Assembly: GCA_037576215.1 (NCBI GenBank)
Contig: JBANDB010000001.1
Coordinates: 3,224,001-3,288,000, forward strand
From: Armillaria gallica
Taxonomy: Eukaryota > Basidiomycota > Agaricomycetes > Agaricales > Physalacriaceae
DNA length: 64,000 nucleotides
Direction: 5' to 3'
The notes below the pieces were generated by a model that made no database searches, had not been told where the DNA came from, and saw only the letters and a program-made list of their open reading frames with translations. The number at the start of each line of letters is the position of its first letter. The stretch's first letter is position 1. Both the position numbers and the translations under genes were made by a program. Shown in pieces: positions 48,096 to 59,164 of the stretch.

Positions 48096-48640
48096 TCAGC
48101 TATAAGCCAGTGTCATCCCTCGCAGGCGTAACGAGATTGCAAAAGACAAAAGGTGGGATCCACCGTCCTCTGCGAGGACCTTCAGGTCTCTCGCATCCTG
48201 AAGTATCTCTTCCATGACCTTCCCCGCTCCTGAGAAATAGGCAATCTTAGCACAAGCATCGTGGACTCTGAAATAACGACAGCTGGGAAGAGGGATCTGC
48301 CCGCTCGTCGCATCCGTGAGAGCTACTCGGTCCGGAAGTCCATACAAGCCATTTCGCTTTGGAGGATAAGTATGAACTTCATACGTATTGCTGTCATCCT
48401 ATAGTACAATTCAGAAGGAAGATCTAAAGAAGAACACCAATTCACTTACATGCCCGATTGGACGTAGAGAGATGCAGAGCTCGTCGAACAGAACACGGAA
48501 ATCGGGCGTTATCGTGAACGTATTCTGGGAACTGTGAACGTTGACTACTGAGATATCTGCAAATCGTTGAACGACGGCAGTAATAGAAGTCGCCCATTCG
48601 AACTGACAAGGTTAGATAAGGATATGATGATAATATAGAC
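48096..48640 (-). CDS. Fragment of an uncharacterised agaricomycete protein, possibly HNH-nuclease type
   Basis: Two minus-strand exons read NTFTITPDFRVLFDELCIS (near 48500-48550) and, after an intron ending near 48400, NTYEVHTYPPKRNGLYGLPD and HDACAKIAYFSGAGKVMEE. Segments of the type 'N-hydrophobic-H/D-xxFD' followed by an Ala/Cys-rich helix remind me of the C-terminal half of fungal HNH_2-domain proteins, but the His-Asn-His residues are not visible. Start and end are not defined; the upstream ORF ends within about 60 bases. It may be partial or decayed. Confidence 0.35.
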
Positions 48641-48927
48641 ATACTTTTTCCTGCGCGGCGTCTGTCAGTCCAACTATATTGCCCGTCGGGGATTCACTGA
48701 ATATGTGTCCTAGCGCTGTACATCTTATCCTCTCTCAGCCGTTGTCAGGCCGTTGTCGACACTGGTAACGTCCACTGCCCCTGTCAGTATACACCGATAG
48801 TTGTCTCGCGTCAAAACCTAGAGAGCTTCAGCCAAGAATCAGATCCACGTTATAAATTTTGCGAACCAGTTTTTTATTTGACTCTGATAGAAGACTGTCC
48901 GCCGACGATAGTTGGGGCGTTGCACTC

Positions 48928-49269
48928 TTAACTAGTAGTGTCGTCAGAAGTCCCTGACGAAGACGAGAACGTACAGATCCTAATTACGCCCATAACACAC
49001 AGATACGACAAGCCCGCAAGAAACTCGCTATTATCGTTGCAAGCGGATATGTCTCGTGCCAGGTAAGCCCTACCTTGGGTAGAAGGAGGATAAATAAGTC
49101 CGAAACCCAAGACTCGCGCCACAATCTCTGGGCTGAATTTGAACATGATGGCGGTTTCGTCCGTGACAGTACCCCAGCTATCGCCAACAGTTTCAAGGTT
49201 CAGACAAGATTGATACGCCATATGCTCATCAGAGGGGATCTCAAAAGGGCTTCGTGGCAGGGACAGCAT
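48928..49269 (-). CDS. Open frame of unknown function
   Basis: A continuous minus-strand frame of 113 residues with text such as LNLETVGDSWGTVTDETAIMFKFSPEIVARVLGFGLIYPPS. A candidate intron could lie within 49040-49080. There is no recognisable domain. It might be the N-terminal part of the fragment at 48096-48640, but no splice link was found. Weakly supported. Confidence 0.25.
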   Translation of the reverse strand: MLSLPRSPFEIPSDEHMAYQSCLNLETVGDSWGTVTDETAIMFKFSPEIVARVLGFGLIYPPSTQGRAYLARDISACNDNSEFLAGLSYLCVMGVIRICTFSSSSGTSDDTTS

Positions 49270-49795
49270 GGTGGTTGGGGTCTAGGGGTGCGAACTTGAA
49301 GTATCACCGTCATGTGAGGAGCTAGTCGGCTTTGATCGGTGTTCCCGACCTCACCAATAGTCTTCGTAGATGCAGATATGTCAGAGCTTGTAGTATGGAC
49401 CCCGACACATTCAACCTTTAAGGAGCCACGTCAGCTTCCTTCCAAGCACAGATTTAAAAGTTATCATGGTATGTCTCTACGTACATACACAACACTCAAT
49501 CCATATGCAAAAGAACTACTATACAAATTGCGATAGACATGATATAGATATAAAGATGGTCCTAAGTTATGGACGAGTCCTTTTAAAAAAGACGTGATGG
49601 GAGAGCAGGATAGCGACCGATATAGTGTATGTGGGATGGACAGAGACGTGATTAGCAGGTGAAGGACATGCTAGATGAGAGATCGATGATATATCAGTGC
49701 CAGCATACCAACAGGATGAAATGACAAACCAATGAGCACAACAGATACAAGACAAATCGAGTAAATGAAAATTAAAAAAAGAAATCTCCGTCATG

Positions 49796-51388
49796 CTACA
49801 GAATACCCGAGTCCTTGAGGGCATTCTGTAATATCGTCTCCTTCACTGCGGCGAATACCAACCGTACGTTCGTCGTATCGGTTGCTTGTGTCAGGCTGAT
49901 GGTAGAACGGATCAGAGACTATTACATGATGGTTGCGGATTGATCACATACTGTGGGTACACGCTTAGTCTCGCTCGGTTCGCTTGCATGAACCGCCAGA
50001 GAATGTATTTGGCCGCCTTGTTGACATCAGTCCCGCCTGTGTACTCGGGGAAGTATCGCTCAAGGGGTACCTTGATAGAGATGAGGATATAACACGAAGA
50101 ACAAAACTTTGAACGTACTCTGGACACTTTCATCTTGAAAACATCGATCTTATTCAAAAAGAGAATGATAGATGTCCGAAGGAACCAGCGTGAGTTGATA
50201 ACCGACTCGAATAGGACTAGGGATTCGGCCATCCGGTTCTAGATAAGAATCTAAGAAGGTGCGTTGGACGAGAAAGTGGTAGCCACGCTCACCTGATTCC
50301 GCTCTTCCAATAGCACCTGATCATACTCGCTCAGCGCCGTGCAGAAAATTATGGACGTCACGCTCTCGAAGCAATGTATCCACTTTCTTCGTTCCGAGCG
50401 TTGACCACCAACATCGAACATGTGTATTCTAGATGCACGTTGGTATTATAAATAGCGCAGGGACCAAAGAACGTACTGGAGCTGCCCCATGTTGAACCGC
50501 GTTTCTGTGATGCCTGTCGTCTTCGCCCGTGCACGCAGGACATCAGTCTCGGTAGGCCTGTATGCAGGCGCGCCGATGCGAAGGACTTCGGTGAAGAAGC
50601 TGGGTGATATGAATGAGTGACCGGGGTAAACGGTGATGAAAATATGAATGCACTCACTATGAGGCGCTGTCCATAAGGTAGAACTCGCTTGAATGTTCTT
50701 CCATCATGGGAGAAATGATGGGATCTTGCCATAGTTGATGAATGGCATCAGCCATTTCGGGTGAGAGGGTGAATGCAGTGGTTTCGTCAAGCCGGTAGTC
50801 GAGGATTTTCTCTGCAAGCACCTGAGTGACCATGAGTTAATAGCTCAAAAGGTACGTTGGGAAGGGCAGAATGAATGTGGAATTGCAGAAGGGGAGGGAT
50901 GTAGATGAGAACACGGGGATAAAACGGGTAATACATGTGGCGCGAGTAAGGGAAGATGCAAGAATGAAAACAGGGATTGAACTGGGGGTAAAAACGAAGG
51001 AAAATGTTTTGAACGAAGAGACAAGGACGCACTCGATTTGAATAATTCTCGCAGTCGACCCCGATCTTCCTCATAGCCTGAACGATGGCCTGCGCCGACT
51101 CCAGCACATTTTTGTACACCGTCCCCCGATACGAATCCAATTCCTGGGGGTAAACCCGCCTTGATGGATGATCTTCATTTGCTTAACAATCGTCGACTTG
51201 CCCGACTCTCCAGATCCTGAATCGAACAATATCAAAGAAAGGCGCGACTCGGAAGAAACGGAGCACGGACCCAACAACAGTATCTTACACTCCTTTTTAA
51301 ACTTCTTGCTGTCATCCTCCAGCTGCTTGTCTATCAGATCCGACCGTGCCTTCTCTTCTTTGTCTGACTGAGACGCGCAGTTGCCCAT
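49796..51388 (-). CDS. Heterotrimeric G-protein alpha subunit, one apparent frameshift
   Basis: About eight exons from ATG 51388 to TAG 49796-49798. The MGNCASQS N-terminus fits myristoylation at Gly2 and palmitoylation at Cys4. G1 P-loop GSGESGKST is rebuilt across intron 1. Then [10 protein letters not shown], the helical domain, and switch I around [12 protein letters not shown] (Arg and Thr present). G3 is [13 protein letters not shown]4 is FLNKID, and G5 reads TQATDT where TCATDT is commoner. The C-terminus LKDSGIL lacks the Cys that pertussis toxin modifies. G-alpha subunits relay pheromone or nutrient signals at the plasma membrane. A run of five G at 51146-51150 (plus strand) leaves the coding frame one base short just after HQGGFTP; the rest of the protein is strongly conserved, which suggests sequence error. 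The fungal subclass was not decided. Confidence 0.9.
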
Positions 51389-52481
51389 CTCGCGCTATGG
51401 CCCACGGGGAGTGGCAAAATGGAAAGAGAGTAGAAACGAAGGGGTGTCGCAGTAGAGAACAGATGCTGGAGAAGAAAGAATCGAATCGAATCGAAGAATG
51501 ACAACGGGGGAGTGATGGTCAAAGTACAACAGCGGTGCCTGGGAATATATATGCGGATCTACCCGGTTCCGATGATAAGATTAGATTAATTATGTTTGTC
51601 TTTCAAAGTACATACTACAAAGTAAATCTCGTATCTATGGAAAAGACGAACAAGAACACTGCTACCAGGCAACATACATGAAACGCTATCGCACAAGACT
51701 CCTCCTGTTTATTTGGCCTGCACAGGCTGCTACCCTATCCGCCTTACATACACGTATGATACAACGTTATTGGAACGTTAACCTTAAAACTCGCGGACAT
51801 ACGGCGGTATCATCGGAAGCGATGACAGTGCCTGCTGACAAGTTCGAACTTTGCATAAAGTTCTGTCAAACGATTCTCCGCATGAGAGTTAACACTTACC
51901 TGGAATGTGCCAGTGCACTTTTAAAGTGATTGCACACGCTGTATGTAGCATCTGGGCTTCTCATACTGAATGCTTTTAGTCAACTGATCTTCATTCGTGC
52001 CGGTCAATCAAGAAACGAGCTGTACTCCTGGGGGGTGGGGCTGGGCTCGAGGTGCCGAACGAAGTGTCGGCGCCTATACGAATGCAGGAAAATTGAGCTG
52101 AATATACACTCCGGCAGGTGATTATCGATTAACTCGTGCCGGGCCAAATGCAAGGAAAATCGTAGGAACAGAGATAGAATTCTGACACGCTCTTTTGACC
52201 ACGGCGAAATGCCGTCGGCTCTACCATTGAAGTGAGTCCCTACTCATCGTTGACGTCAAAAGTTGTAAACCTTCATATGTTAGCAACCCATTTTCGCCGG
52301 ATTTTTTCTGACCCGAAATAGTTGCTTGCCATGAGTGACAGCCACTATGCCCTGCTATTCGTGAGAAGACTTTAGCCGTCGCGAGTTTTCAAGATCCTGA
52401 ACAGACGGAAAAAAACTTCTGCGAACATCCGCGGGTGCCGGAGGAAACGTCGAGGAAATTATATAGCTCGCATCCTAGGCT
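51389..52481. other. Intergenic, upstream of the G-alpha gene
   Basis: About 1.1 kb. The plus-strand frame at 51678-51929 has no recognisable content. The first 150 bases are rich in GA/TC repeats with a repeated 'aatcg' tract near 51478-51496, typical of a 5' flank. Confidence 0.45.
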
Positions 52482-53596
52482 ACAGGAGGATAGATTGAAG
52501 AAACTCGTGTCGCCCACATCCTCCGAGCCGACTGGAATCAATTGGCAGCGGCCTTGGGTTCCGCTCGACCGAGGTCCGCCGCGACCTGTGCCTCCAGTCC
52601 CTCAACCACTTGAGCGGACGCCCATCCCTCTTCTCGAGCTCCAAATCAATCTCCTCAGATGCCACATCACCCACTTGGCCCTCAGATCCATCCCCTCGAC
52701 GCGCACTCCACTCGAACCCTCATTGATACCCAACGACTTGTGGATCCGCGTCAACAAGGCTGTCTCCAGGTCGTGTTTACCGGCCTTCACCGACGCGGCG
52801 GCGAGTATGGACAGAGAGACGATGTCGTTCTCGAGGGACCGAGCTGGTAGATCGGGAAGAACGCCGCGGTGAGCAGGAGGTCCTCCAATGGCGCAGAGGT
52901 GCGATGCAGAGTGTACAAGAGCTGCTGCGCGGCGGGGCGACTGAGCGTTGCCTGGTACAGCGGGAAATTTCCGAAGACTTTGAGAGCGAGTTGGGGGCAC
53001 TTGAAGTCGTCGCATCGGCCTACGAGTATCAACGTAAGTAGAAAGCATGTGTACAATACAGTATACTCACGAACGAACACGTCCGCCGTCGAATTCTTCA
53101 TCCCTCTGCCATGATATTTAGCCCAAGACGGAATGAGATCAACAAGGCTCGAAAGTTGTTCCGCTGTAGTAGCCAGGTCCATGAGGCGATTGAAGCTCGC
53201 AACTTTCACATATGGTGGGTGTGCAAAGTCAGGACGATTCTTCTCTTGCAGCCTCGGTGAGACAAACTCGTACAGATTGCATACTCTGCCGCTCGTCGTG
53301 AGACATCCATTCCTTTCCGTGGCGTATGGGCAGCCTTTTTCGGTTTTTGGACCACAGTTTTGGATTGCGCTAACGATGCCGCGTCGTCGAACATGTCGCC
53401 GCCATCGGTGTTCTCGCTAAAGAGCTCGTCGTCGAAATCGGTGGGTGTGGCCTTGGCCTTAGCCAGTGCTGGGTCGATGCGTCATTATGAATGCCTTTAA
53501 ACACACGGCAGGATTACCTGAGGGTGAATGGTGAAGGTACCTCCTGCATTGCAGAGATTGACGGGCGAATAACCGCCCACTGAGCAAGCTAGTCAT
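52482..53596 (-). CDS. Nuclear-encoded mitochondrial protein, function unknown, with apparent frameshifts
   Basis: The first exon from ATG 53596 gives MTSLLSGRLFARQSLQCRRY, a clear mitochondrial presequence (Arg/Ser/Leu-rich, no acids). It splices to ALAKAKATPTDFDDELFSEN. Later text includes LYEFVSPRLQEKNRPDFAHP, KVASFNRLMDLATTAEQLS, and, after an intron, CPQLALKVFGNFPLYQATLS with helical repeats. It ends near 52482-52602 in charged helices. The helix-rich layout resembles PPR-like or mitoribosomal small-subunit accessory proteins, but I cannot name it. Two one-base changes break the frame, near 53277 (an A missing) and near 52838-52848; the C-terminal frame is ambiguous. These breaks resemble those in neighbouring conserved genes. 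Confidence 0.55.
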
Positions 53597-54756
53597 GGGA
53601 GAAAAAAGGAGAAGGGATGTGTAAGAGACGCTGACTCAATGGGATCGGAGGGATCTTATCAGCAGATTCATAGATCTTATCTTTTTCCACAAGCCCCTAT
53701 CTTCAACCTCTTGACTCATCTGGAAAATGCCCTATCTTCAACCTCTTACAGTCCTTTATAATAGGCCTCGAAGTATGATAGCACTATATACTAGAGCCTC
53801 TGCTATATGGATATGAGGGTATGGCACTATGAGTACTATAAGTAGGTTTTTGAAATTTATTTGAAGCGACAACCAAATGCTTTGAAAATTGTTTATTAGG
53901 TTGCAACATCAGAATATATTCATCGGTAGCACTCGACTAATTACGGTCAACAGAACAAGTACTATGTACGATTTATGTGCTACTAAGCTTCGACTTCTAC
54001 CAGTGCCTGGGCATACACCAGAAACCGAAGAAAATTATGACTCGTTCACATACTGATACATATATGTAGCCTGAAATTAAGGTAAGAATCAATTTATTAG
54101 TATAGCAGGACTTCAAAGGAGAGAGGAGAAGGTACTTACATGCATGCATGAGATGGCTGTTCATGCTGGTAAGTATACCAATTGGGTTCAGGGTCCTTCC
54201 ACTTGGGGAACTGAAACTTCAGATATGAGTGAGGTACCCGTGGTGTCAATACATGCAAGTGGAGCATGTCACCAATAGGAAGCTATGGCTCTATGGCTCT
54301 ATATATCTCTTGTACGACTCTACGTAGGACTCTATAGTTCCCAGGAACAGAATTTTGCTATCTACACCACAAAAAAAGACATACTATCATCAGGCTAAGT
54401 AACTATACCAAACAAATAGAAGACCCTTATGTTGAAAGCAATATCACAATGCATTAAATTGATTGCACTACTTATTAGGCTATCCAATATAGGTCCCTTT
54501 GCATTGTTATGGAAAACAATGTCCTTGAAAGAGGGTTAAGATCCCTACTATCCCTCACAATCCCATGCAATTGGAGCCAAAAATAATAGCCATTACATGT
54601 TCTTGGCTGTATTGGAATGGATTACCAAAAAATTACCCTATAATAGATAGGGCCTGGGGCATAACAGGGTACAATGCACCACTGGGGTGACCTTCCAGGC
54701 AGCAGAATTAGGGTAGCACATGAAACCTAGGTTTTGTTACACTTGGGTTTATTACT
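53597..54756. other. AT-rich gene-free stretch
   Basis: Base composition turns AT-rich with no open frame over 60 codons. Short local repeats occur (for example 'aagcccctatcttcaacctctt' is echoed about 55 bases later near 53690-53750, and 'tctatggctctata' near 54286-54305). It looks like decayed repeat DNA. Confidence 0.5.
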
Positions 54757-55080
54757 GGTAAGTTACCTCCCCTTGCTGGAAGAAACTTTTGCAGAGGTAA
54801 CTTACCAATCATGTGACTGTCAGCCAAGCATTACAATTATATGTATATTCCTTGTACAAGATAGACGTAGGTGTATTCAATACTTTCAGAGGGATAACAG
54901 CTCCTGAGAGAGAGAAAATGAGCAAAAAAATGGGTAAAAACGCAAAGATACAGAACCTGAAAAAAAACTGCAATTGCTGTGTGCTCATCATGTGAGCATG
55001 CATGTGACAGGTAAGTAATGGTAAGTTACCATAGCAAAACTACCCCTTCTGAGGCGAGTCGGTAACAAATGGTTACTTAC
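54757..55080. mobile_element. Putative non-autonomous element with hairpin ends (MITE-like)
   Basis: The 11-mer GGTAAGTTACC at 54757-54767 is followed by its reverse complement GGTAACTTACC at 54796-54806, forming a hairpin with a 28-base loop. At the other end the same 11-mer recurs at 55019-55029, and GGTTACTTACC (complementary to GGTAAGTAA at 55009-55017) ends at 55080. The about 320-base unit has no open frame of note. Paired hairpins at both ends suggest a foldback or Helitron-like non-autonomous element. Target-site duplication was not identified. Confidence 0.4.
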
Positions 55081-55149
55081 CTGCCTGGAGGTTTTGTGCA
55101 CTACCCTAGGCAGAATTTCATGCCAGATCCAGACTAGAATAAAATATCA

Positions 55150-55222
55150 ATAGCAGGAATTGAACCCATGACTTCACCAGAACAAGCCAATGACCACATA
55201 ATATAACCAATAGACCAAAAAG
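55150..55222 (-). repeat. tRNA-like sequence, probably a SINE head or tRNA pseudogene
   Basis: On the minus strand a 73-base stretch has a good Pol III B box (GGTTCAATTCC, complement of 55156-55166) and, 30 bases upstream, an A-box-like TGGTTATATTATG (complement of 55197-55209), the spacing of a tRNA. The acceptor and T-stems pair poorly, so it is not a functional tRNA by eye. It lies in the AT-rich repeat island, next to the hairpin element. Confidence 0.45.
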
Positions 55223-56318
55223 CCTTTTCTATTTTGGTTCTTGTGCGATATTTATAGCAAGCTAGGGTGGCATTTATTTGCTATTCGTTCTTGCAAACAC
55301 CTCACAATAGCATTTTGATTGCCTTAGAAATGTCACCTATCATGTCCCAAGATTGGCTTTCATTGTAAGTCCTTGTGCCACTTATTAGGGATTGCAAGAT
55401 AACCTAATTGTAGCTTGCTTTACAAACACTTTGCAAAGCACAGTGATTATAACATCTCATTGCAAATACCCTGATGAATTACTTATCCTAGCAATCTTTT
55501 CACAGTTTTTGTGGTGACTAGCACTATATAATAGAGCTGTGTCTATGCTGACAGAAACACCTTTCCTGATGGAGCTATATCCTTCAGCATGTGATATTTC
55601 AGCCCAGATCATAGCAAGCACCCACACTCGCCAGACTCACCATCAGGATTGGTAAGTATTACTCAGCTATGTTTCTTTTCTCTACATAAAATTTCTAGTA
55701 GTTTCTTTCAAAAGTAGTATATAAAGCTGTATGTAGAGTGGGACCCCTTGTGTGTTTGCCTTCCAAGGGTTCCCTGTTGCTTAATAATTCACCCTTTAAT
55801 CCAACACAGCATGCATCTTTTTCATGGAGATACAATTTCACATCATGGGTGTTTTCAAACTGATCAACATCATTGAGGTTAACATGTTTGTCCACCAACT
55901 CTTCACTGCCAAACTTGGGCCCACTGCCCAGGCCTCATTGAACAACAACCTCACTTGCAATGTTGTTGTTTTATTCAAGACATCACTATGATTATCTGAG
56001 ATCCAGTTCTCTTCTTGCTCCTTGATTGAACACTTATGATGTTTATTCAGGGTATGATTTACTTGCAAAATTTATTCACAATATCTTGACTATTTATGAT
56101 GACATATTTATGTATGTAGAAATTTGGCATTATGGACAGACAGTCTTGCAATATAGAAGTAGTACACTAGCATATATATATTTAATTCCCTGCAAATTTA
56201 TTCAACACCATGAGATGTGCTTGTCCAGACAGCAATGTGATGTTGCCTTGTCTGTCAATGATGACACAGAAACATTGGCTCATATCTCCTTGTGGTGCCT
56301 ACTATAACTATTACAGCA
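55223..56318. other. AT-rich repeat-like DNA
   Basis: No supported gene. The short minus-strand frames at 55695-55898 and 55838-56068 lack recognisable content. The stretch continues the low-GC island and probably contains old transposon remnants. Confidence 0.45.
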
Positions 56319-57576
56319 TTATTCCATCCTTTCAACAACTTCCACAAGCTCATCCAACTGCTTCTGTTGAGCTTCAATGTCAATTTCAGAGACTGCACTC
56401 TCTACGGTGGATTCTTGGAAGCTGGTTGAGCCAACTTCTGAACCTGCTGTCTGGAAATGAAGAGATGACACAGTATTTTCAGAGTCATCATCATTGGGAT
56501 GTGTATGTCCTGCTGCTGCCCGACCAACAAGAAGGGTGGGTGCTACTCCCTACATAAGGTGTTTGATCAATGGCAAGAGAGTCTTGGGTCATGAACACAC
56601 CCTTGCAATAGCAGCTATGATATCAAGGTAAAACTCTCCAACACTGTCAGAAATATAGAGAGCCAAATATACAATCAGAGATATTGAGTAGAGAGCTGAA
56701 GATTCAACTAGCACTTCAATGCAATGGTGATAAAGTCTCAATCGACCACCTGCTCCACACTTAACCCCAGCAATAGTCAAAATGCGGTAAATGATGAGGA
56801 GAGTACACCATAAGGTTGTTGCCAGGACAAAGACAGGGCAGAGGGTTTGGAATATTGCATTGAGTGTACTCCCATATTTATAATTTTCATAAATTGCGAG
56901 GGCTTTCAACACTACACAGAGAAAGTAGATGTGATCAATTACTTTACCAGATGCAGCAATTAGGGAAAGTATTGGAAGTAGAACAACAAGCCAGTGCTGT
57001 CCCCAAACCATCCAGCAGCACCAAATCTAGAGTTAGAACAATAATGAGCTGATGTGGATAATTCCCATCAGATTGCACACACCATATATAAGTCTGTGGT
57101 GATGGTACTCATGGCGGATGCAATACCCCCCACCAAGAGGGCTGATTGGGTTGGACTGTTGAGTTTCAAATATACAGTCCAAAAGCTTTTCCCATTTTCA
57201 ATGAATCCAGAGTGCACATATAACCAACTGGCAGCAAAACTGATAGTAGTTAGACCATGGAGGAGAATGATAACCACAACTAGGCCTTGTCGGATCTGCC
57301 AACATTTATTGATAACTGTCATTCAACTTCAGCTTGGATGTCATAGTGGAGATATTCCTGGCTCACAGATATTCCACAAGGTGACAGCAAGAATGCCTGT
57401 ATATATGCCTATGCCCATCATTGATCAGCATAGACATACAAAGACATAAAATGAGGCTGCTCACCATGCAATAGTGCATATAGCATCATTGAGTTCAAAA
57501 AGCCATCACATACATGAAATATGTAAGCCTTGTCAGTGTCAGTAAGATCTGATGGAATATCTGCCTGAGTTGACAT
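56319..57576 (-). CDS. Seven-helix agaricomycete membrane protein, copy 2
   Basis: ATG at 57574-57576, TAA at 56319-56321. Exon 1 (57576-57465) ends ..LYALLHG, exon 2 (57408-57367) is TGILAVTLWNI, then a long exon follows with QGLVVVIILLHGLTTISFAAS and TLYMVWG-type text. Later pieces are MVWGQHWLVVLLPILSLIAAS, FVLATTLWCTLLIIYRIL, IEVLVESSALYSISLIVYLAL and, after an intron, GVAPTLLVGRAAAGHTHP. The tail ends with an acidic coiled segment QKQLDELVEVVERM. It shares intron positions and motifs with the gene at 24136-25334 but is much more AT-rich at third positions, fitting its AT-rich surroundings. Only the short exons near 57068 looked doubtful. Function is unknown. Confidence 0.65.
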
Positions 57577-58513
57577 AGAAGAAAGCAAAAGTGATGGGGA
57601 AATAGTTTACAGGAATAATATACCAAACCTCCCTTTATATAAAGGGCACCAGAAGTCTGTCCAGATGGAAAAAGATGGTCACTAAGGAATCTTGAGGGGG
57701 GAGACAAGGATGAGACTCCTAGATGAATTCATCACCAAAGCCCTAGTAGGGTACACATATACCATGACTACCAGAGTCAGCATGCATACAACATCATAGA
57801 GGTGACAGCACAACTCACAACACCTGAGGCCACATTGGCACCTCACAGTGTCCATCTAGGTATGCAATTATAATGAGAATCACACATACAACCTTACAAG
57901 GCTTATATATTTTGTCTTCCTTGGGTGTCATTCCACTTCTGATGATGATGGATCAGGCATACTTGAAGATGCAGAAGCAGAGTATGGTCATTGATGGCAG
58001 AAGTTGAGGCAAATCCCACTGTAAGACTCAAAGAATGGCGGTTGATCGAAGCTAATGCGATGTTGCTGATACATGGTCATGGCCATGGTAACTACTAACC
58101 ACAGATGAAGATAGACCTTAGTTCGGCAAGCAATGAGGAGACTACATATTGGCAGAGAGCTCTTATGGCATTACAGATATGTTTAATGATGGACCTTGAA
58201 GAAGCCAATGTGTTCTACAGACGTCACCGTTATAGAGCAAGACAAACCCACATTATGAACAGATATGTTCACTGTTTGGAGGGCTGCATGGGAAAGGAAG
58301 AGCATGCAAATGAGCGAAGGACTATGAAAACGCAAGGGAGGGATGTCCATGATCTGATCACATAGCAGTGCTTCATGTATGCCCCTGGGCACCCATAGAA
58401 TAAGGGTAATAATTGGTATTGTATGGTAATACATCAGTACAAACCTTGATATATAAGAGCATGGACAGATAAAAAAGTCCTGCAGATTATGGTATCTATT
58501 ATGAATACGAAGT
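57577..58513. other. Gene-poor flank of the retrotransposon
   Basis: About 940 bases. The plus-strand frame at 58105-58365 (86 codons) and the minus-strand frame overlapping it have no recognised domain. The tract is AT-rich and probably repeat-derived. Confidence 0.45.
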
Positions 58514-58958
58514 TGTAAGACCTGAACTTCAATCAAAGGTAAACAATCAGCTGTATTGTGTTTGTACAGTCACCGATTGGTCCTTAGATGATTGACGCCC
58601 AAGACTAACTTTAGTAGTGCTTAGCAAGAAGGAATGTGTTTCGGTATGAATAAACTTTAGCTCAAAGCTAGGGAATATACAGCTTTGAGTACACTACTTA
58701 TATACTAAAGTGAGGGTCCGCAATAAGTGCTAAGATGAGGGTACTGTGTTAGAAAGTGAATAAGCCAAGTACATAGTAGCCAAGAATAATACGTGTTGGA
58801 TATGTGTTGAGTACATGTCGACCGAGTGTGACATGATAGCGATGTGAAGATTTATGAAGGCTCCGTGGAGTTGTGGATCTAAAGATAGATAAGGGTAAGC
58901 ACCAAAGATAAGATAAGATAAGAGGTGCTTAGATAAGAAAAACGAATAAATTGTAACA
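58514..58958 (-). repeat. Putative 3' LTR of the Ty3/gypsy element
   Basis: Reading the minus strand, a polypurine tract (run of G at 58961-58966) is directly followed by TGTTACAA at 58958, the usual TG start of an LTR. The sequence runs about 445 bases to a TTACA end at 58514 (TG...CA). It contains a TATA-like TATATAAG (about 58694-58701) and a GATAA repeat (about 58904-58922). The other LTR is beyond the window, so the borders cannot be confirmed by comparison. Confidence 0.45.
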
Positions 58959-59164
58959 TTACCCCCCTGTTAAGGCAGGTGTCCCAACTGCCAGTATGCC
59001 TATCTTCCCATCTTCATCACTGCAATTCCAGGTACAACGTTAGTGCCCATGCCTAAATGTCTGTGCTGCTCTTTTCTTTGGTCCCTATATGCAAGGGTTC
59101 GAACGAAGAGGTGAATATTTCACGTAGGTGGCTGCAGGAGAGGGAGGGGTGAATCAGATCTGAG

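Noticed and set aside
55150..55222. Functional tRNA gene
   Set aside because: The B box is good but the acceptor and T stems do not pair well; kept only as a tRNA-like repeat.
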